Notes: generated by a model not told the origin, from the sequence alone. A stretch of 64,000 nt of DNA from an uncultured Campylobacter sp. (GCF_938041645.1 NZ_CALIST010000033.1:1-64000), one strand, 5' to 3'. Numbered from the stretch's first letter, positions 36,371 to 45,528 are shown. Made by a program: numbers and translations.

Positions 36371-37285
36371 ATGAAAACCGTGATTTTTGATATGGATGGC
36401 ACGCTGCTTGACTCCTCGCGCGCGATCGAAATCAGCGTCAATAACACTCGCCGCGAGCTCTACAGTCTAGCACCGCTGCAAAAGAATTTCATCGTCCGCA
36501 CCATCAACGATCCAAGCAAAAACGCCTTTTTGGAATTTTACGGCAAAACCGAAGCAAGCGCTGAAGAGCTTGCTTTTTTCGAGAAGGAATTCGTAAGCAA
36601 TTACCGCGATTTCGCCGTGCTTTACGAAGGTATCGAAGATCTTTTGCACTCATGCAAAAAAGCAGGATTTTTTCTTGCAGTCGCCTCCAATGCGCCTTCC
36701 TATACCCTAAGTGCGATCTTAGAAAAAACGGGGGTGCGCAGGCTATTTGATCTGGTCGTAGGCGCGAACGAGCAGATGCCATCAAAACCCAACCCTGCGA
36801 TGCTGCTACACGTAATCGCGCGCTCACCGCACAAAAACGCGATTTTTTTAGGTGATAGCAAAAAAGATGAGCTAGCCGCACTCCGCGGCGCAGAATTCTT
36901 ACAAAATTTAGAATTTCAAGGTGGCAATGACGGCGAGAGCTTAAATGCTAGCCGTGGCACTAATAGAAAGAATTTCAGCGCTAGCAGCGGAAGCTTAAGC
37001 TCTTGCGGCGAAAATCTTAACGCAGATGAAAAATTCCGCCCTAACGACTCGGACGCTGGCGAGGCGGCAACCCTAAGCTTTAAAGGCGCCAGAATTTCCG
37101 CAAAAGCAGAAGCGACAAAGGAGGCACAAGCTGCTGCAGCGCGATGCTTTCAGGCAAACTTGGCAGATCTAAGAAGCGCAAAACTTGAGTATTTGCAGGT
37201 ATGCTGGGGGTTTGGCGAGCCTAGCGAACTAAGTCGCAATGCCCTAAGCATCACGCAAGCGCGCGAAATCATCGGCGGAATTTAA
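36371..37285 (+). CDS. HAD family phosphatase (phosphoglycolate-phosphatase-like) with extra segment
   Basis: The 304-aa protein has motif I DMDGTLLDSS (7-16), motif II VASNAPS, the Lys in PSKPNPAML and motif III FLGDSKKDELAALRGAEF, the pattern of Gph-type HAD hydrolases. Family members have about 210-230 residues. The excess of about 95 residues (176-271; 36896-37186) sits right after motif III and is Ser/Asn/Ala/Gly-rich; family-like sequence resumes at VCWGFGEPSEL. Substrate not determinable. Confidence 0.85.
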   Translation: MKTVIFDMDGTLLDSSRAIEISVNNTRRELYSLAPLQKNFIVRTINDPSKNAFLEFYGKTEASAEELAFFEKEFVSNYRDFAVLYEGIEDLLHSCKKAGFFLAVASNAPSYTLSAILEKTGVRRLFDLVVGANEQMPSKPNPAMLLHVIARSPHKNAIFLGDSKKDELAALRGAEFLQNLEFQGGNDGESLNASRGTNRKNFSASSGSLSSCGENLNADEKFRPNDSDAGEAATLSFKGARISAKAEATKEAQAAAARCFQANLADLRSAKLEYLQVCWGFGEPSELSRNALSITQAREIIGGI

Positions 37286-38221
37286 AGTAGCCTGGCTTTT
37301 GAGGCATAGCTAATTAAAAGTAGTATTGTAGCAGGGTAAAATCACGCTTAGGCTCTTAAACCGGAGCGAATTCCATCTTCGCGTGCAACGCAAGCGAAAT
37401 TAAAATTTAAAAATGATCCTTGCGCGAAAAATTCCACTAGCACGAGAAACCGGGATTTCATCTGCGCGAGTGGAATTTAAAATTTTAAAAGTAGCTTTTG
37501 TAGTGCGCGATTTTATCTGCGTGAAAAATGAAATTCTATCTGTAAAAGGTGACGAAATTTTAAAATTTAAAGACGCCCTCTCGCGGCTTAATTTAAAATT
37601 TGCCTCGAAAGCCAGACTTAAAATTTAATGTCAAACGCGATTTTAGCATTCTACCGCATCCATGAAATTTCAAATTCTCGCAAAGCGGCGGAATTTTAAA
37701 ATTTTAAAAAGCCTGATCTGTGTTATGCACACGATTAGATTTTGTGAGAATAGAATTTATCCGCCACGCAGAAATCAAAATTTTACCGCACAAGCAAAGC
37801 GAAAACTATCTCCGCCTGCGCGAAATTCAAGAATTTTAGCGCTCAAGCCAAGCGGAATTCTATCCACTCAATCGAAATCTAAAATTTCACTCGCGCCACA
37901 AAATTTTAAAATTTCCGCAAAAAATCAAGCCGCTTATCTGTAAATTTAAAATTCCACCTATCTGCAAAGCTTTGCGTTTAATCCGCCACGCGACCAAGAT
38001 TAAATTTTTAAATTCCGCTCGCTCTGCCTATCTCGCAAACAAGTAAAATTTTAAAATTGCGAAATCTAAAAGCCCAAAATCCACGCTTAAGCTTAAAATT
38101 TACCGCACGCAAGCGCAAAATATGCGCAATCGCTCCTGTTTAAAACCCCCGATAGTTTGCCGCGCCCTAACCTAAATTAAATTTTACATTTGCTATAATC
38201 GCGAAATTTTAAGGAAGGTAA
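37286..38221. repeat. 936-bp array of degenerate AAATTTTAAAATTT-type words
   Basis: No gene is supported. Open frames of 71 and 93 codons (37413-37628, 37662-37943) consist of Lys/Asn/Ile/Phe/Ser-rich repeats from the DNA itself and have no ribosome site. Units such as GAATTTTAAAATTT, AAATTTCC and GCGAAATTC recur with GC-rich linkers. This is the longest example of the repeat style also seen inside genes. The last 30 bases carry the promoter for 38222. Confidence 0.6.
38194..38199 (+). promoter_or_regulatory. -10 box upstream of the 38222 operon
   Basis: TTTGCTATAAT lies 23 bases before the ATG at 38222; ribosome site AAGGAAGG follows. Confidence 0.65.
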
Positions 38222-38467
38222 ATGGATATTTTTGAAGGCAGCCCAAGAGAGAAATTTTTTGAAATTTTATCCGCTGCAAGCCCTACTTTGGTGCAAAACG
38301 AAATCGAAGAAGCTCTAATCCGCCTCATCGCCTGTGAGCGGCTCTGCGAAGCGCGCGGCATTAGCGAGCGCGAGATCGAAAGCTTCATCGCGCAGCAGGA
38401 TCTACAAGACGAGCTAAACGACAAATTTTTGCAAATAAGCGGAAATATCCTAAGTAACGACGAGTAA
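38222..38467 (+). CDS. small helical protein, DUF2018-like
   Basis: The 81-aa protein starts MDIFEGSPREKFFEIL, which resembles the epsilonproteobacterial DUF2018 family (small helical proteins, one with a knotted dimer fold). It is all-helical by composition. It is the first gene of an operon with polyprenyl synthase, hemA and proS; the next ATG is 1 bp after its stop. The family call is from memory of the start motif. Confidence 0.75.
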   Translation: MDIFEGSPREKFFEILSAASPTLVQNEIEEALIRLIACERLCEARGISEREIESFIAQQDLQDELNDKFLQISGNILSNDE

Positions 38468-38468
38468 A

Positions 38469-39461
38469 ATGCTAGATCAAATTGATTTAATTATGAAAAG
38501 CTTCATCGCAGACTGCGGCTACGAGCCCGCTAACGAGATGTTTGATAGGCTAAGCCCCGGCAAAAAACTGCGCTCCAAACTGCTACTAAACATCGCGCAA
38601 AAAGATGAAAAATCGCTGCGTCTGTGCGCGATCATCGAGCTCATTCAAGCCGCAAGCCTGCTGCACGACGATGTCATCGACGAAAGCTCGGTGCGCCGCG
38701 GCAAACCCTCGATCAACGCCACTTACGGCTCCAAAAACGCCGTGATGCTGGGCGACATACTCTATTCCAAGGCGTATTTTGAGCTTAGCAAATTTGAAAG
38801 CCGCATCGCCGCCGCGCTTTCACTCGCCGTCACGAAACTAGCCGTGGGCGAGCTGATGGACGTGAGCTTAAGCAATGATTTCAACGACGATGCGAGCAAA
38901 TATCTGCAAATGATCTATCTAAAAACCTCCGCTTTGATCGAAGAAGTCGCGCGCTGCGGGGCGTTTTTAAAATTCGGCGGCGCAGAAAATCGTGGCGAAA
39001 TTTCAGATATTAACGGCGCAAAAAACGAGGACAGGAATCCAAAAGCCGCGAAAGATCACGATAAAATTTCAAGCGCGAGCGCAAAATTCGGCGAATACGG
39101 CAAAAACCTTGGGCTTGCGTTTCAGATCATCGACGATATTTTAGACGTCACGCAAAGCTCAGAAGCGCTCGGTAAGCCGAGCCTGAGCGATTTTGCGGAG
39201 GGTAAAACCACCCTGCCCTACATCTATTTATACGAAAATTTAGATGATTCCGAGCGGCAAAAGCTAAAATCGTTTTTTAAAAAGCAGTTGCGCGAGAGCG
39301 AAATTTCATGGATCAAAGCGAAGCTTAGCGAGCACGGCATCATCGAGCGCTGTATAAACGAAGCTCGTGCCTACGGGCAAAAGGCGCTCGAAGCCGTGGC
39401 GGAATTTAAAAACGACAAGCTGGAGCAAATCGTGCGAGATATGATAGATAGGGAGTTTTGA
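38469..39461 (+). CDS. polyprenyl diphosphate synthase (octaprenyl type) with small insertion
   Basis: The 330-aa trans-prenyltransferase makes the side chain for menaquinone. The first Asp-rich motif is LLHDDVIDESSVRRGKPSIN (about 66-85) and the second QIIDDILD (about 219-226). Family length is about 297; the excess is near residues 171-209 (38980-39095), an Asn/Asp/Lys-rich stretch with GAAATTT words, just before the KFGEYGKNLGLAFQ helix. Its TGA overlaps the hemA ATG (TGATG). Confidence 0.9.
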   Translation: MLDQIDLIMKSFIADCGYEPANEMFDRLSPGKKLRSKLLLNIAQKDEKSLRLCAIIELIQAASLLHDDVIDESSVRRGKPSINATYGSKNAVMLGDILYSKAYFELSKFESRIAAALSLAVTKLAVGELMDVSLSNDFNDDASKYLQMIYLKTSALIEEVARCGAFLKFGGAENRGEISDINGAKNEDRNPKAAKDHDKISSASAKFGEYGKNLGLAFQIIDDILDVTQSSEALGKPSLSDFAEGKTTLPYIYLYENLDDSERQKLKSFFKKQLRESEISWIKAKLSEHGIIERCINEARAYGQKALEAVAEFKNDKLEQIVRDMIDREF

Positions 39462-41014
39462 TGGCGTATATGAGCGTGAGCTTCACCCACAAAAACACGG
39501 ATATCACGGTTCGCGAGAAACTTTCGTTTTCAAACGATGTGCGCAAGAAAGAAATTTTGCGCCTTTTGGCTTCAAACTCCGCGATAGAGGAGTGTTTGGT
39601 GCTAAGCACTTGTAACCGCGTAGAAATTTTTACCGTCGTAAGCGACTTTGATGAAGCGCAAAAGTTCGTGCTTTTGGCACTTTCGCGCATTAGCGACGTG
39701 AGCTACGACGAGCTAGCCGAGCGTGCCGATATTTACGAAGATTACGGCGCGATACACCACCTTTTCGCCGTCGCAGCCTCTCTTGATAGCCTCGTAGTGG
39801 GCGAAACTCAGATCGTAGGCCAGCTCAAAGACGCCTATAAATTCGCGATGCAAAACGCTCGCGCCGGCGCGCAGATCGCAAGAGCGATAGATGAAGCGCT
39901 AAAGTGCGCGGCGCGCATCCGCAACCAAACCGAAATTTCAAAAAATCCGATCTCGGTCTCAAGCGTCGCCGTGGCAATGGCAAAGGATAGACTGGGCTCC
40001 TTGCAGGGCGCGGACGCCGTGGTAGTGGGCGCGGGAGAGATGAGCGAGCTAGCGTGCAAACACCTGCTCGCAAACGGCGCTAATATCACGATCTTAAATC
40101 GAAATTTAGCCGGCGCGCGAAGGCTGGCGGATTCTTTGATCAGCGCGGAGTCCGGCGCAAATTCGGAAAATAGTGCGGATTTAAATCGCGCGGATGTTAA
40201 TCTAAATAACGCAAGTGCGAACTGTGGCGTAAATTTAGACGCCGGCGCAGATTTAAACTGCGCGGAAGCTGGCTCAAACGGCGACGCGAGCAGCTGCGCG
40301 GCTACGAATAAAATTTCTACGACGGGCAGCCGTGCGAGCTTCGATAACGCGAGCGGCGCAAATTTAAGAGGCGGCGCAAATGGCTACGCGGCTCGCATCA
40401 AGACCGACGCGCTGGATAATCTCAAAAAATATCTAAACGTAAATAGCCTATTTTTCAGCGCTACGGGCTCGCAAGAGCCGATCATTACCGATAGCTTGCT
40501 TGAGCCCAAAAGCTTTAAGCGATATTTTTTCGATATAGCCGTGCCGCGCGACGTAGAGCTTAGCCAGAGCGAGGACGTCGAGGTTTACAGCGTCGATGAT
40601 CTGGAAGAGATCGTAAAGAAAAATTTGATCCTTCGCGAGGAGCAGGCGCAGATCGCTTACTCCATCGTGGCGAAATGCACGAATGAATTTTTCAAATGGC
40701 TCAAGGCAGCGGCATCCACGCCGATCATCAAGGCTTTGCGCCAAAACGCTAAACAAGTAGCCGAGCTAGAGCTAGCCAAGGCGCTTAAAAAGGGCTATCT
40801 AAAGCACAGCGATGCGGAGGAGGCGCGCAGGCTGATCCATCAGGTTTTTAAAGCGTTTCTGCATGCTCCGACGGTAAATTTAAAAAACCTCGGCGACGCA
40901 GATAATGCCGATAACGCGGTAAACGCGCTGGTCGAAATTTTTGAACTGCAAGAAAGCTACGAAAAATTTTTAAATCAAGAAAATGAGAAAAAGGACAGAC
41001 AGAATGAAATTTAG
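39461..41014 (+). CDS. hemA: glutamyl-tRNA reductase with low-complexity insertion
   Basis: HemA reduces glutamyl-tRNA to glutamate semialdehyde, the first step of C5 heme synthesis. The nucleophile is in LSTCNRVEIF, SLVVGETQIVGQLKDAY follows, then the NADP-binding VVGAGEMSELACKHL. From about residue 229 to 312 (40147-40398) an 84-residue Asn/Ala/Gly/Asp-rich segment interrupts the NADP domain; conserved sequence resumes at LDNLKKYLNVNSLFFSATGS. The total is 517 aa against about 430 in relatives. I use the ATG at 39461, coupled to the upstream stop, with GGGAG before it; ATG at 39470 is possible. Confidence 0.93.
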   Translation: MAYMSVSFTHKNTDITVREKLSFSNDVRKKEILRLLASNSAIEECLVLSTCNRVEIFTVVSDFDEAQKFVLLALSRISDVSYDELAERADIYEDYGAIHHLFAVAASLDSLVVGETQIVGQLKDAYKFAMQNARAGAQIARAIDEALKCAARIRNQTEISKNPISVSSVAVAMAKDRLGSLQGADAVVVGAGEMSELACKHLLANGANITILNRNLAGARRLADSLISAESGANSENSADLNRADVNLNNASANCGVNLDAGADLNCAEAGSNGDASSCAATNKISTTGSRASFDNASGANLRGGANGYAARIKTDALDNLKKYLNVNSLFFSATGSQEPIITDSLLEPKSFKRYFFDIAVPRDVELSQSEDVEVYSVDDLEEIVKKNLILREEQAQIAYSIVAKCTNEFFKWLKAAASTPIIKALRQNAKQVAELELAKALKKGYLKHSDAEEARRLIHQVFKAFLHAPTVNLKNLGDADNADNAVNALVEIFELQESYEKFLNQENEKKDRQNEI

Positions 41015-42722
41015 CAAGCTTTTCGCTCCGAGCCTAAAAGAGGCTCCCAGAGACGCGGTACTACCTAGCCACGCGCTTTTGATCCGCGCGGGATTTATCG
41101 AGCAGCTGGGCAGCGGGCTTTATAATTTTTTGCCGCTAGGAAAGATAGTGCTAGAGCGGATCTGCACCGTCATCAGGCAGGAGATGGACGCTGCGGGCGC
41201 GCAAGAGGTTTCTTTTAGCGTCGTGACGTCCGCTGATGCGTGGAAAAAAAGCGGTCGCTACGCCAAATACGGCAAGGAGCTGTTGCGCTTCAAAGACCGC
41301 AAGGATAACGACTTCGTGCTAAGCCCTACCAACGAGGAGGCGGCGGTTTTGATGGTAGCGGATAAGATCACGAGCTACAAGCAGCTGCCGCTAAATATCT
41401 ATCAGATCAATACGAAATTCCGCGACGAGGCGCGCCCTCGCTTCGGGCTTCTGCGCGGACGCGAGTTTACGATGAAGGATGCTTATAGCTTCCACGCAGA
41501 CGCTGCGGATATGAAGCGCGAGTTTGAGGTGATGAGGCAGGCGTACTCGCGGATTTTTACGCGACTTGGGTTAAATTTTCGCGCGGTCGATGCGGACAGC
41601 GGCGCGATCGGCGGCAGCGGCAGCAAAGAGTTTATGGTGCTAGCGGATAACGGCGAGGACGATATCGTCGTGTGTAAGCGCTGCGAGTATGCCGCAAACA
41701 TCGAGGCTGCGCGCCGCGCGCCCAAAACCACGAACGCCGCCGCGCCCGAAACCGATGGCATGATGAAATTTAAAACTCCCGCGATGAAAACGATCGATGC
41801 GGTGGCGGAATTTTTCAAAGTGGATAAATTCTACACCATCAAGGCGGTGATCAAAAAAGCGCTATACGAGGATCGCAGCGAGATCATAGCGTTTTTTATC
41901 CGCGGCTGCGACGAGCTGCAAGAGACCAAGGCGCAAAATGCCGCAGGCGCGCTTGAGCTAGTCGATGCCAGCGAAGATGAAATCGCGCGAGCTGGCTTTA
42001 CGGCGGGCTTTTGCGGACCTTTCGGGCTCGGCGAGGGAGCGAAATTTTATATCGACGCCGAGCTAAAAGGAGCGCGCAATATGATCGCGGGCGCGAACGA
42101 GCCGGATTACCACTACGTTGGTGCAAGCGTGATAAATTTTAACGAATCGCGCTTTGTGGATCTCGCGGCCGTGGGCGCAGGCGATGCGTGCCCATGCTGC
42201 AGCGGCGAGCTTGGCATCACAAAAGGCATCGAGGTGGGTCATATCTTTCAGCTCGGTACGCGCTATTCCGAGCCGATGGGAGCGCGATTTTTGGACGCAA
42301 ACGGCAAGGCACAGCCGTTTTTTATGGGCTGCTACGGTATCGGCGCAAGCCGTCTCATCGCCGTGGCGATCGAAAGCAGCCACGACGAGCGAGGCTGCGT
42401 GTGGCCGCGCGAGCTGGCGCCTTTCGAGCTTGAGATCATCATCTCAAATCACAAAGACGCGGCTGCGGTAGAATTTGCCGAGAAACTATACGAGCAGTGC
42501 CGCGAGCGTGGCATCCGCGTGCTACTCGATGATCGCGCGGAGCGCTTCGGCGTGAAGATGAACGACTTTGAGCTAATGGGCTTTCCGTATGCGGTGCTCG
42601 CGGGCAAAGCCCTAGCGGAGGGAAGCGTCGAGTTTATCACCCGTGCAGGTCTAAAGCGGCAGAGCGTAAGCACGGATGAAATTTTAAAGCTTATCGAGAA
42701 AAAATTAGCCGAGAAAAATTAG
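41004..42722 (+). CDS. proS: prolyl-tRNA synthetase
   Basis: The 572-aa class II enzyme charges tRNA-Pro. I start at the ATG at 41004 (MKFSKLFAPSLKEAP), within the end of hemA and overlapping it by 11 bp; GGAC precedes it. Motif 2 includes FRDEARPRFGLLRGREFTMKD-type sequence, an editing (INS) domain occupies the centre (about 225-395), motif 3 is FFMGCYGIGASRL, and the anticodon domain closes. This is the bacterial long form. A hairpin follows the stop. Confidence 0.95.
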   Translation: MKFSKLFAPSLKEAPRDAVLPSHALLIRAGFIEQLGSGLYNFLPLGKIVLERICTVIRQEMDAAGAQEVSFSVVTSADAWKKSGRYAKYGKELLRFKDRKDNDFVLSPTNEEAAVLMVADKITSYKQLPLNIYQINTKFRDEARPRFGLLRGREFTMKDAYSFHADAADMKREFEVMRQAYSRIFTRLGLNFRAVDADSGAIGGSGSKEFMVLADNGEDDIVVCKRCEYAANIEAARRAPKTTNAAAPETDGMMKFKTPAMKTIDAVAEFFKVDKFYTIKAVIKKALYEDRSEIIAFFIRGCDELQETKAQNAAGALELVDASEDEIARAGFTAGFCGPFGLGEGAKFYIDAELKGARNMIAGANEPDYHYVGASVINFNESRFVDLAAVGAGDACPCCSGELGITKGIEVGHIFQLGTRYSEPMGARFLDANGKAQPFFMGCYGIGASRLIAVAIESSHDERGCVWPRELAPFELEIIISNHKDAAAVEFAEKLYEQCRERGIRVLLDDRAERFGVKMNDFELMGFPYAVLAGKALAEGSVEFITRAGLKRQSVSTDEILKLIEKKLAEKN

Positions 42723-42733
42723 TAAGCGTATGG

Positions 42734-42760
42734 AATTTAGCCCTAAATTTGGGCTAAATT
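42734..42760 (+). terminator. hairpin after proS
   Basis: A perfect 10-bp stem AATTTAGCCC/GGGCTAAATT with a 7-base loop begins 12 bases after the proS stop and is followed by TTTTG. The arms match those of the hairpin after coaD. Confidence 0.65.
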
Positions 42761-42810
42761 TTGCCGCCATATTTGAAAATTTGCGAGCCGCTTTTGCGGC
42801 TACGGCGGAT

Positions 42811-43227
42811 TTATTTTGCTGGCTCTATCCTGATCTGCCCGTCTTTTGCGACCAAGCTCACATCGCCATCTATCACGCCTAGACGCACGATGCCCTCGTA
42901 ATAGGGCTGATAGCCGTAGTAGATGACGAAGTTATTCCACGGAGCAAAGTACGAGATCTCGCCTTTTTTGCCATCGCATCCTTTTGGCTCGCCGCTTACG
43001 TCAAGCGGTTTTGGCAGTTTGGCGACCTTTTCGTGTCCGCCGTAGTCGCTTAAATTTAGCGTTAGCGGTAGCTGTGCGGCAAAGCTCCTAGCCACCGCCG
43101 TGTCGTCTACGACAGCAGTGGCTTCGCCGCTAGAGCTTTTTAAAACTATCTTTAAATTACGCATTTTCTCCCCAGCCACTAAATTTAGCCCTGCAAAAAG
43201 CATAAAGATGGCTAAAATTTTTCTCAT
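42811..43227 (-). CDS. cyclophilin-like fold periplasmic protein
   Basis: The 138-aa protein has a signal peptide ending at LVAG (about residue 19). The mature part (residues 22-138) shows LKIVLKSSSGEATAVVDDTAVARSF, LPLTLNLSDYGGHEKVAKLP, WNNFVIYYGYQPYYEGIVRLG, the pattern of the small cyclophilin-like fold family, without proven isomerase activity. It is downstream of the frameshifted hydrolase gene and probably in the same unit under the nearby AraC regulator. Confidence 0.8.
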   Translation of the reverse strand: MRKILAIFMLFAGLNLVAGEKMRNLKIVLKSSSGEATAVVDDTAVARSFAAQLPLTLNLSDYGGHEKVAKLPKPLDVSGEPKGCDGKKGEISYFAPWNNFVIYYGYQPYYEGIVRLGVIDGDVSLVAKDGQIRIEPAK

Positions 43228-43281
43228 TTTTACCTTCCTTATCTCTCGAATTTACCCCTGCAAAGCGCAGGGGCTGCTTGT

Positions 43282-44369
43282 TTATTTCAAATTTGCTTTG
43301 AAAAATTCCTCAAATTTATCGTATGGGATCTTGTTGTTTTTATTGTCATATAGATCTGTGTGCACGGCGCCAGGGACGATAACTAGCTCTTTATTTTTGT
43401 TGCCAAGCGATTTAAAAGCGTCTTCGCTAAAGTATCTTGAGTGCGCCTTTTCGCCAGCTACGATAAGAGTCGGAGTTCTCATCTCGCTTGCGTAAGCAAG
43501 GATCGGCATATTTGTAAGCGAGATAAGATTTGTAACGATCCAGCCGCTCTCTCCGCTGTTTGAATTTACAGAGCGTTTGTGATATCCGCGCGGCGTGCGG
43601 TAAAAGTCCGCATATTCAGCTATAAACTGTGGCGTGCTTGCGTCTATCTTTTTTGGATCAACGTTTATCGCACCAGTAAGTGCCGGTTTGCCATTTTTAG
43701 CATCGACCCAGCGTTGCTCGGCTAGCTTCTTTTTATTTTCATATCTCTCATCCACGCCTATGCTATCGTTGTAGCCTTTTGCTGCCACTCGCGTTATATC
43801 ATACATCGTGCTGGTTGCAACTGCCTTTATGCGAGGATCGCTAAGAGCTGCATTTAGATTAGAGCAAAACCGCCAAAGCCGCATACGCCTAAAATGCCGA
43901 TACGTTCGCGATCTACATTGTCTTGAAGCCCTAGAAAATCAACCGCCGCGCTAAAATCATCGGTATTTATCTCTGGGCTTGCTAAATTCCTCGGCACGCC
44001 GCCGCTCTCGCCTGTGTAGCTTGGATCAAAGGCAAGCGTGATAAAACCGCGCTCAGCTAGCGTTTGCGCATAAAGTCCGCTTGATTGTTCCTTTACCGCG
44101 CCAAAAGGCCCGCTAACTGCGATTGCAGCTGCTTTGCCTTTTAAATTTTTAGGCGTATAAAGATCGCCTACTAGCTCCACGCCGTAGCGATTTTTAAATT
44201 TGACTTTCTTGTGATCTACCTTATCGCTTTTGGCGAAAATTTTATCCCACTCGCTAACCATAGAAACCGCCTCTAGCGGTGATTTTGCCACGTTTGCACC
44301 TGCCATTGCATTGCCTACTAAAATAAAACTTGACGCTATAAGCGCCGCCGCAAATTTCTTAAGATACAT
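43282..44369 (-). pseudogene. alpha/beta hydrolase broken by a 5-bp duplication
   Basis: The N-terminal frame (43854-44369, 171 aa) has a signal peptide (ending NAMAG), a DLYTPKNLKG strand, SGPFGAVKEQSSGLYA, and the nucleophile elbow region GVCGFGG. It stops at once. The C-terminal frame (43282-43884) continues as NLNAALSDPRIKAVATSTMYD to TPTLIVAGEKAHS and the His-containing PGAVHTDLYD. A tandem TTAGA/TTAGA (43854-43863) lies at the joint; removing one copy restores one frame reading GFALNAALSD. The elbow residue is Cys rather than Ser, seen in dienelactone-hydrolase-like relatives. It may be a recent mutation or a sequencing error. Confidence 0.8.
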
Positions 44370-44532
44370 CTTTGTCCTTTCGGTTTTGATTTAGCTTTAC
44401 AAGCTGTTTTGTAATGTGCATTCTAGCAGGGTTTTAAATTTTGCGTTAGAACGATCCTCCAAATTTCATGCCTAATTCTGCAAAATTTCTAAAAAGGAGC
44501 ATAATTTCATAAAATTTGAGGCGGAGAGCAAG
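44370..44532. promoter_or_regulatory. divergent spacer between hydrolase gene and AraC regulator
   Basis: The 163-bp AT-rich region must hold both promoters. No clear dyad is visible beyond short AATTT words. AraC regulators of this kind usually act on the divergent gene. Confidence 0.3.
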
Positions 44533-45438
44533 ATGAGTGAGCTAAATTTACTAAAAGAGCAGACAAAAGAGTTTTTACTAAATAGATACGGCGTAAACGG
44601 CCTTGTTCAAAGCGACATCGACTCGCTTGATTTTTACATCAGTGAAAAGACGCATGATTTTATCAATGTCATCTACAACCCGTCTTTGTGTATTATCTTG
44701 CAGGGGGCAAAGTCGGTGGGCTTTGGCGATGAGATGAGCGGATACAACGAGCAAAGGTATCTGCTCACATCTACATATATGCCTCTAAGAGTGAGCCTAA
44801 CCGACGCCTCAAAAGAGAGGCCATATATCTCGCTTACCCTTAATTTTAGCATGGATGAAATTTATGAAGTGCTAAAAAACGTCGAGATAAAAGAAGATAA
44901 CATGCAAAAGAGCCAAAAGGGGGTATTTTTCGGCGATCTTACGGAGGAGATACTAGAGCCTATTTTGAGGTTTGTTTGGTTGCTAGAAAAGCCGAAAGAG
45001 AAGATCAAATTTCTCTCAGATCTTGCTAAAAAAGAGATACTTTACACCCTTGTAACAAGCGATAAAAGCGGCTACTTTTTAAATAAATTTGCTATGCAAG
45101 GAAGCGTTTCTAATAAAATTTTGCATGCCGTCGCAAAGATAAAAAACGAATTTTCGCAAAAGCTAAATATGAAAGAGGTCGCGCGCGCTTGCGATATGAG
45201 CGAGTCGTCGTTCTATCATAACTTCAAAATCGTAACCTCGCTAAGTCCTATCGCTTTTCAAAAAAAGATCCGCCTAGAAGAGGCAAAAAATCTGCTCGCG
45301 ACTAAAAATATCAGCGTTGCGCAGGCCGCCTTTGACGTAGGATACGAGAGCGCGTCGCAGTTTAGCCGCGAATACACCAGGATGTTTGGCGTACCGCCTA
45401 AAATTCACAGCGAAATTCTACGCTCCGGCGTGGCGTGA
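44533..45438 (+). CDS. AraC family transcriptional regulator
   Basis: The 301-aa protein has an N-terminal AraC_N-type domain (about 20-170; NPSLCIILQGAKSVGFGDE, YLLTSTYMPLRVSL) and two C-terminal helix-turn-helix motifs (LNMKEVARACDMSESSFYHNFK and ISVAQAAFDVGYESASQFSREY). It is divergent from the hydrolase pseudogene and near the quinone reductase gene, its likely targets. This arrangement suggests a stress-response unit; the inducer is unknown. Confidence 0.9.
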   Translation: MSELNLLKEQTKEFLLNRYGVNGLVQSDIDSLDFYISEKTHDFINVIYNPSLCIILQGAKSVGFGDEMSGYNEQRYLLTSTYMPLRVSLTDASKERPYISLTLNFSMDEIYEVLKNVEIKEDNMQKSQKGVFFGDLTEEILEPILRFVWLLEKPKEKIKFLSDLAKKEILYTLVTSDKSGYFLNKFAMQGSVSNKILHAVAKIKNEFSQKLNMKEVARACDMSESSFYHNFKIVTSLSPIAFQKKIRLEEAKNLLATKNISVAQAAFDVGYESASQFSREYTRMFGVPPKIHSEILRSGVA

Positions 45439-45528
45439 GTTTAAATTTAGATCAAATTTAACGGCACAAAGGGCAGGGTAAAATTTCTACTGTCTAGCTT
45501 ATAAATTTGCGCTAAAGTCTGCTTAAAT

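Noticed and set aside
37413..37943. Open frames of 71 and 93 codons
   Set aside because: They translate the AAATTT repeat array (Lys/Ile/Phe/Ser-rich) and have no ribosome site.
37286..38221. CRISPR-like array
   Set aside because: Units are too degenerate and unequal in spacing, without identical repeats of 24-37 bases.
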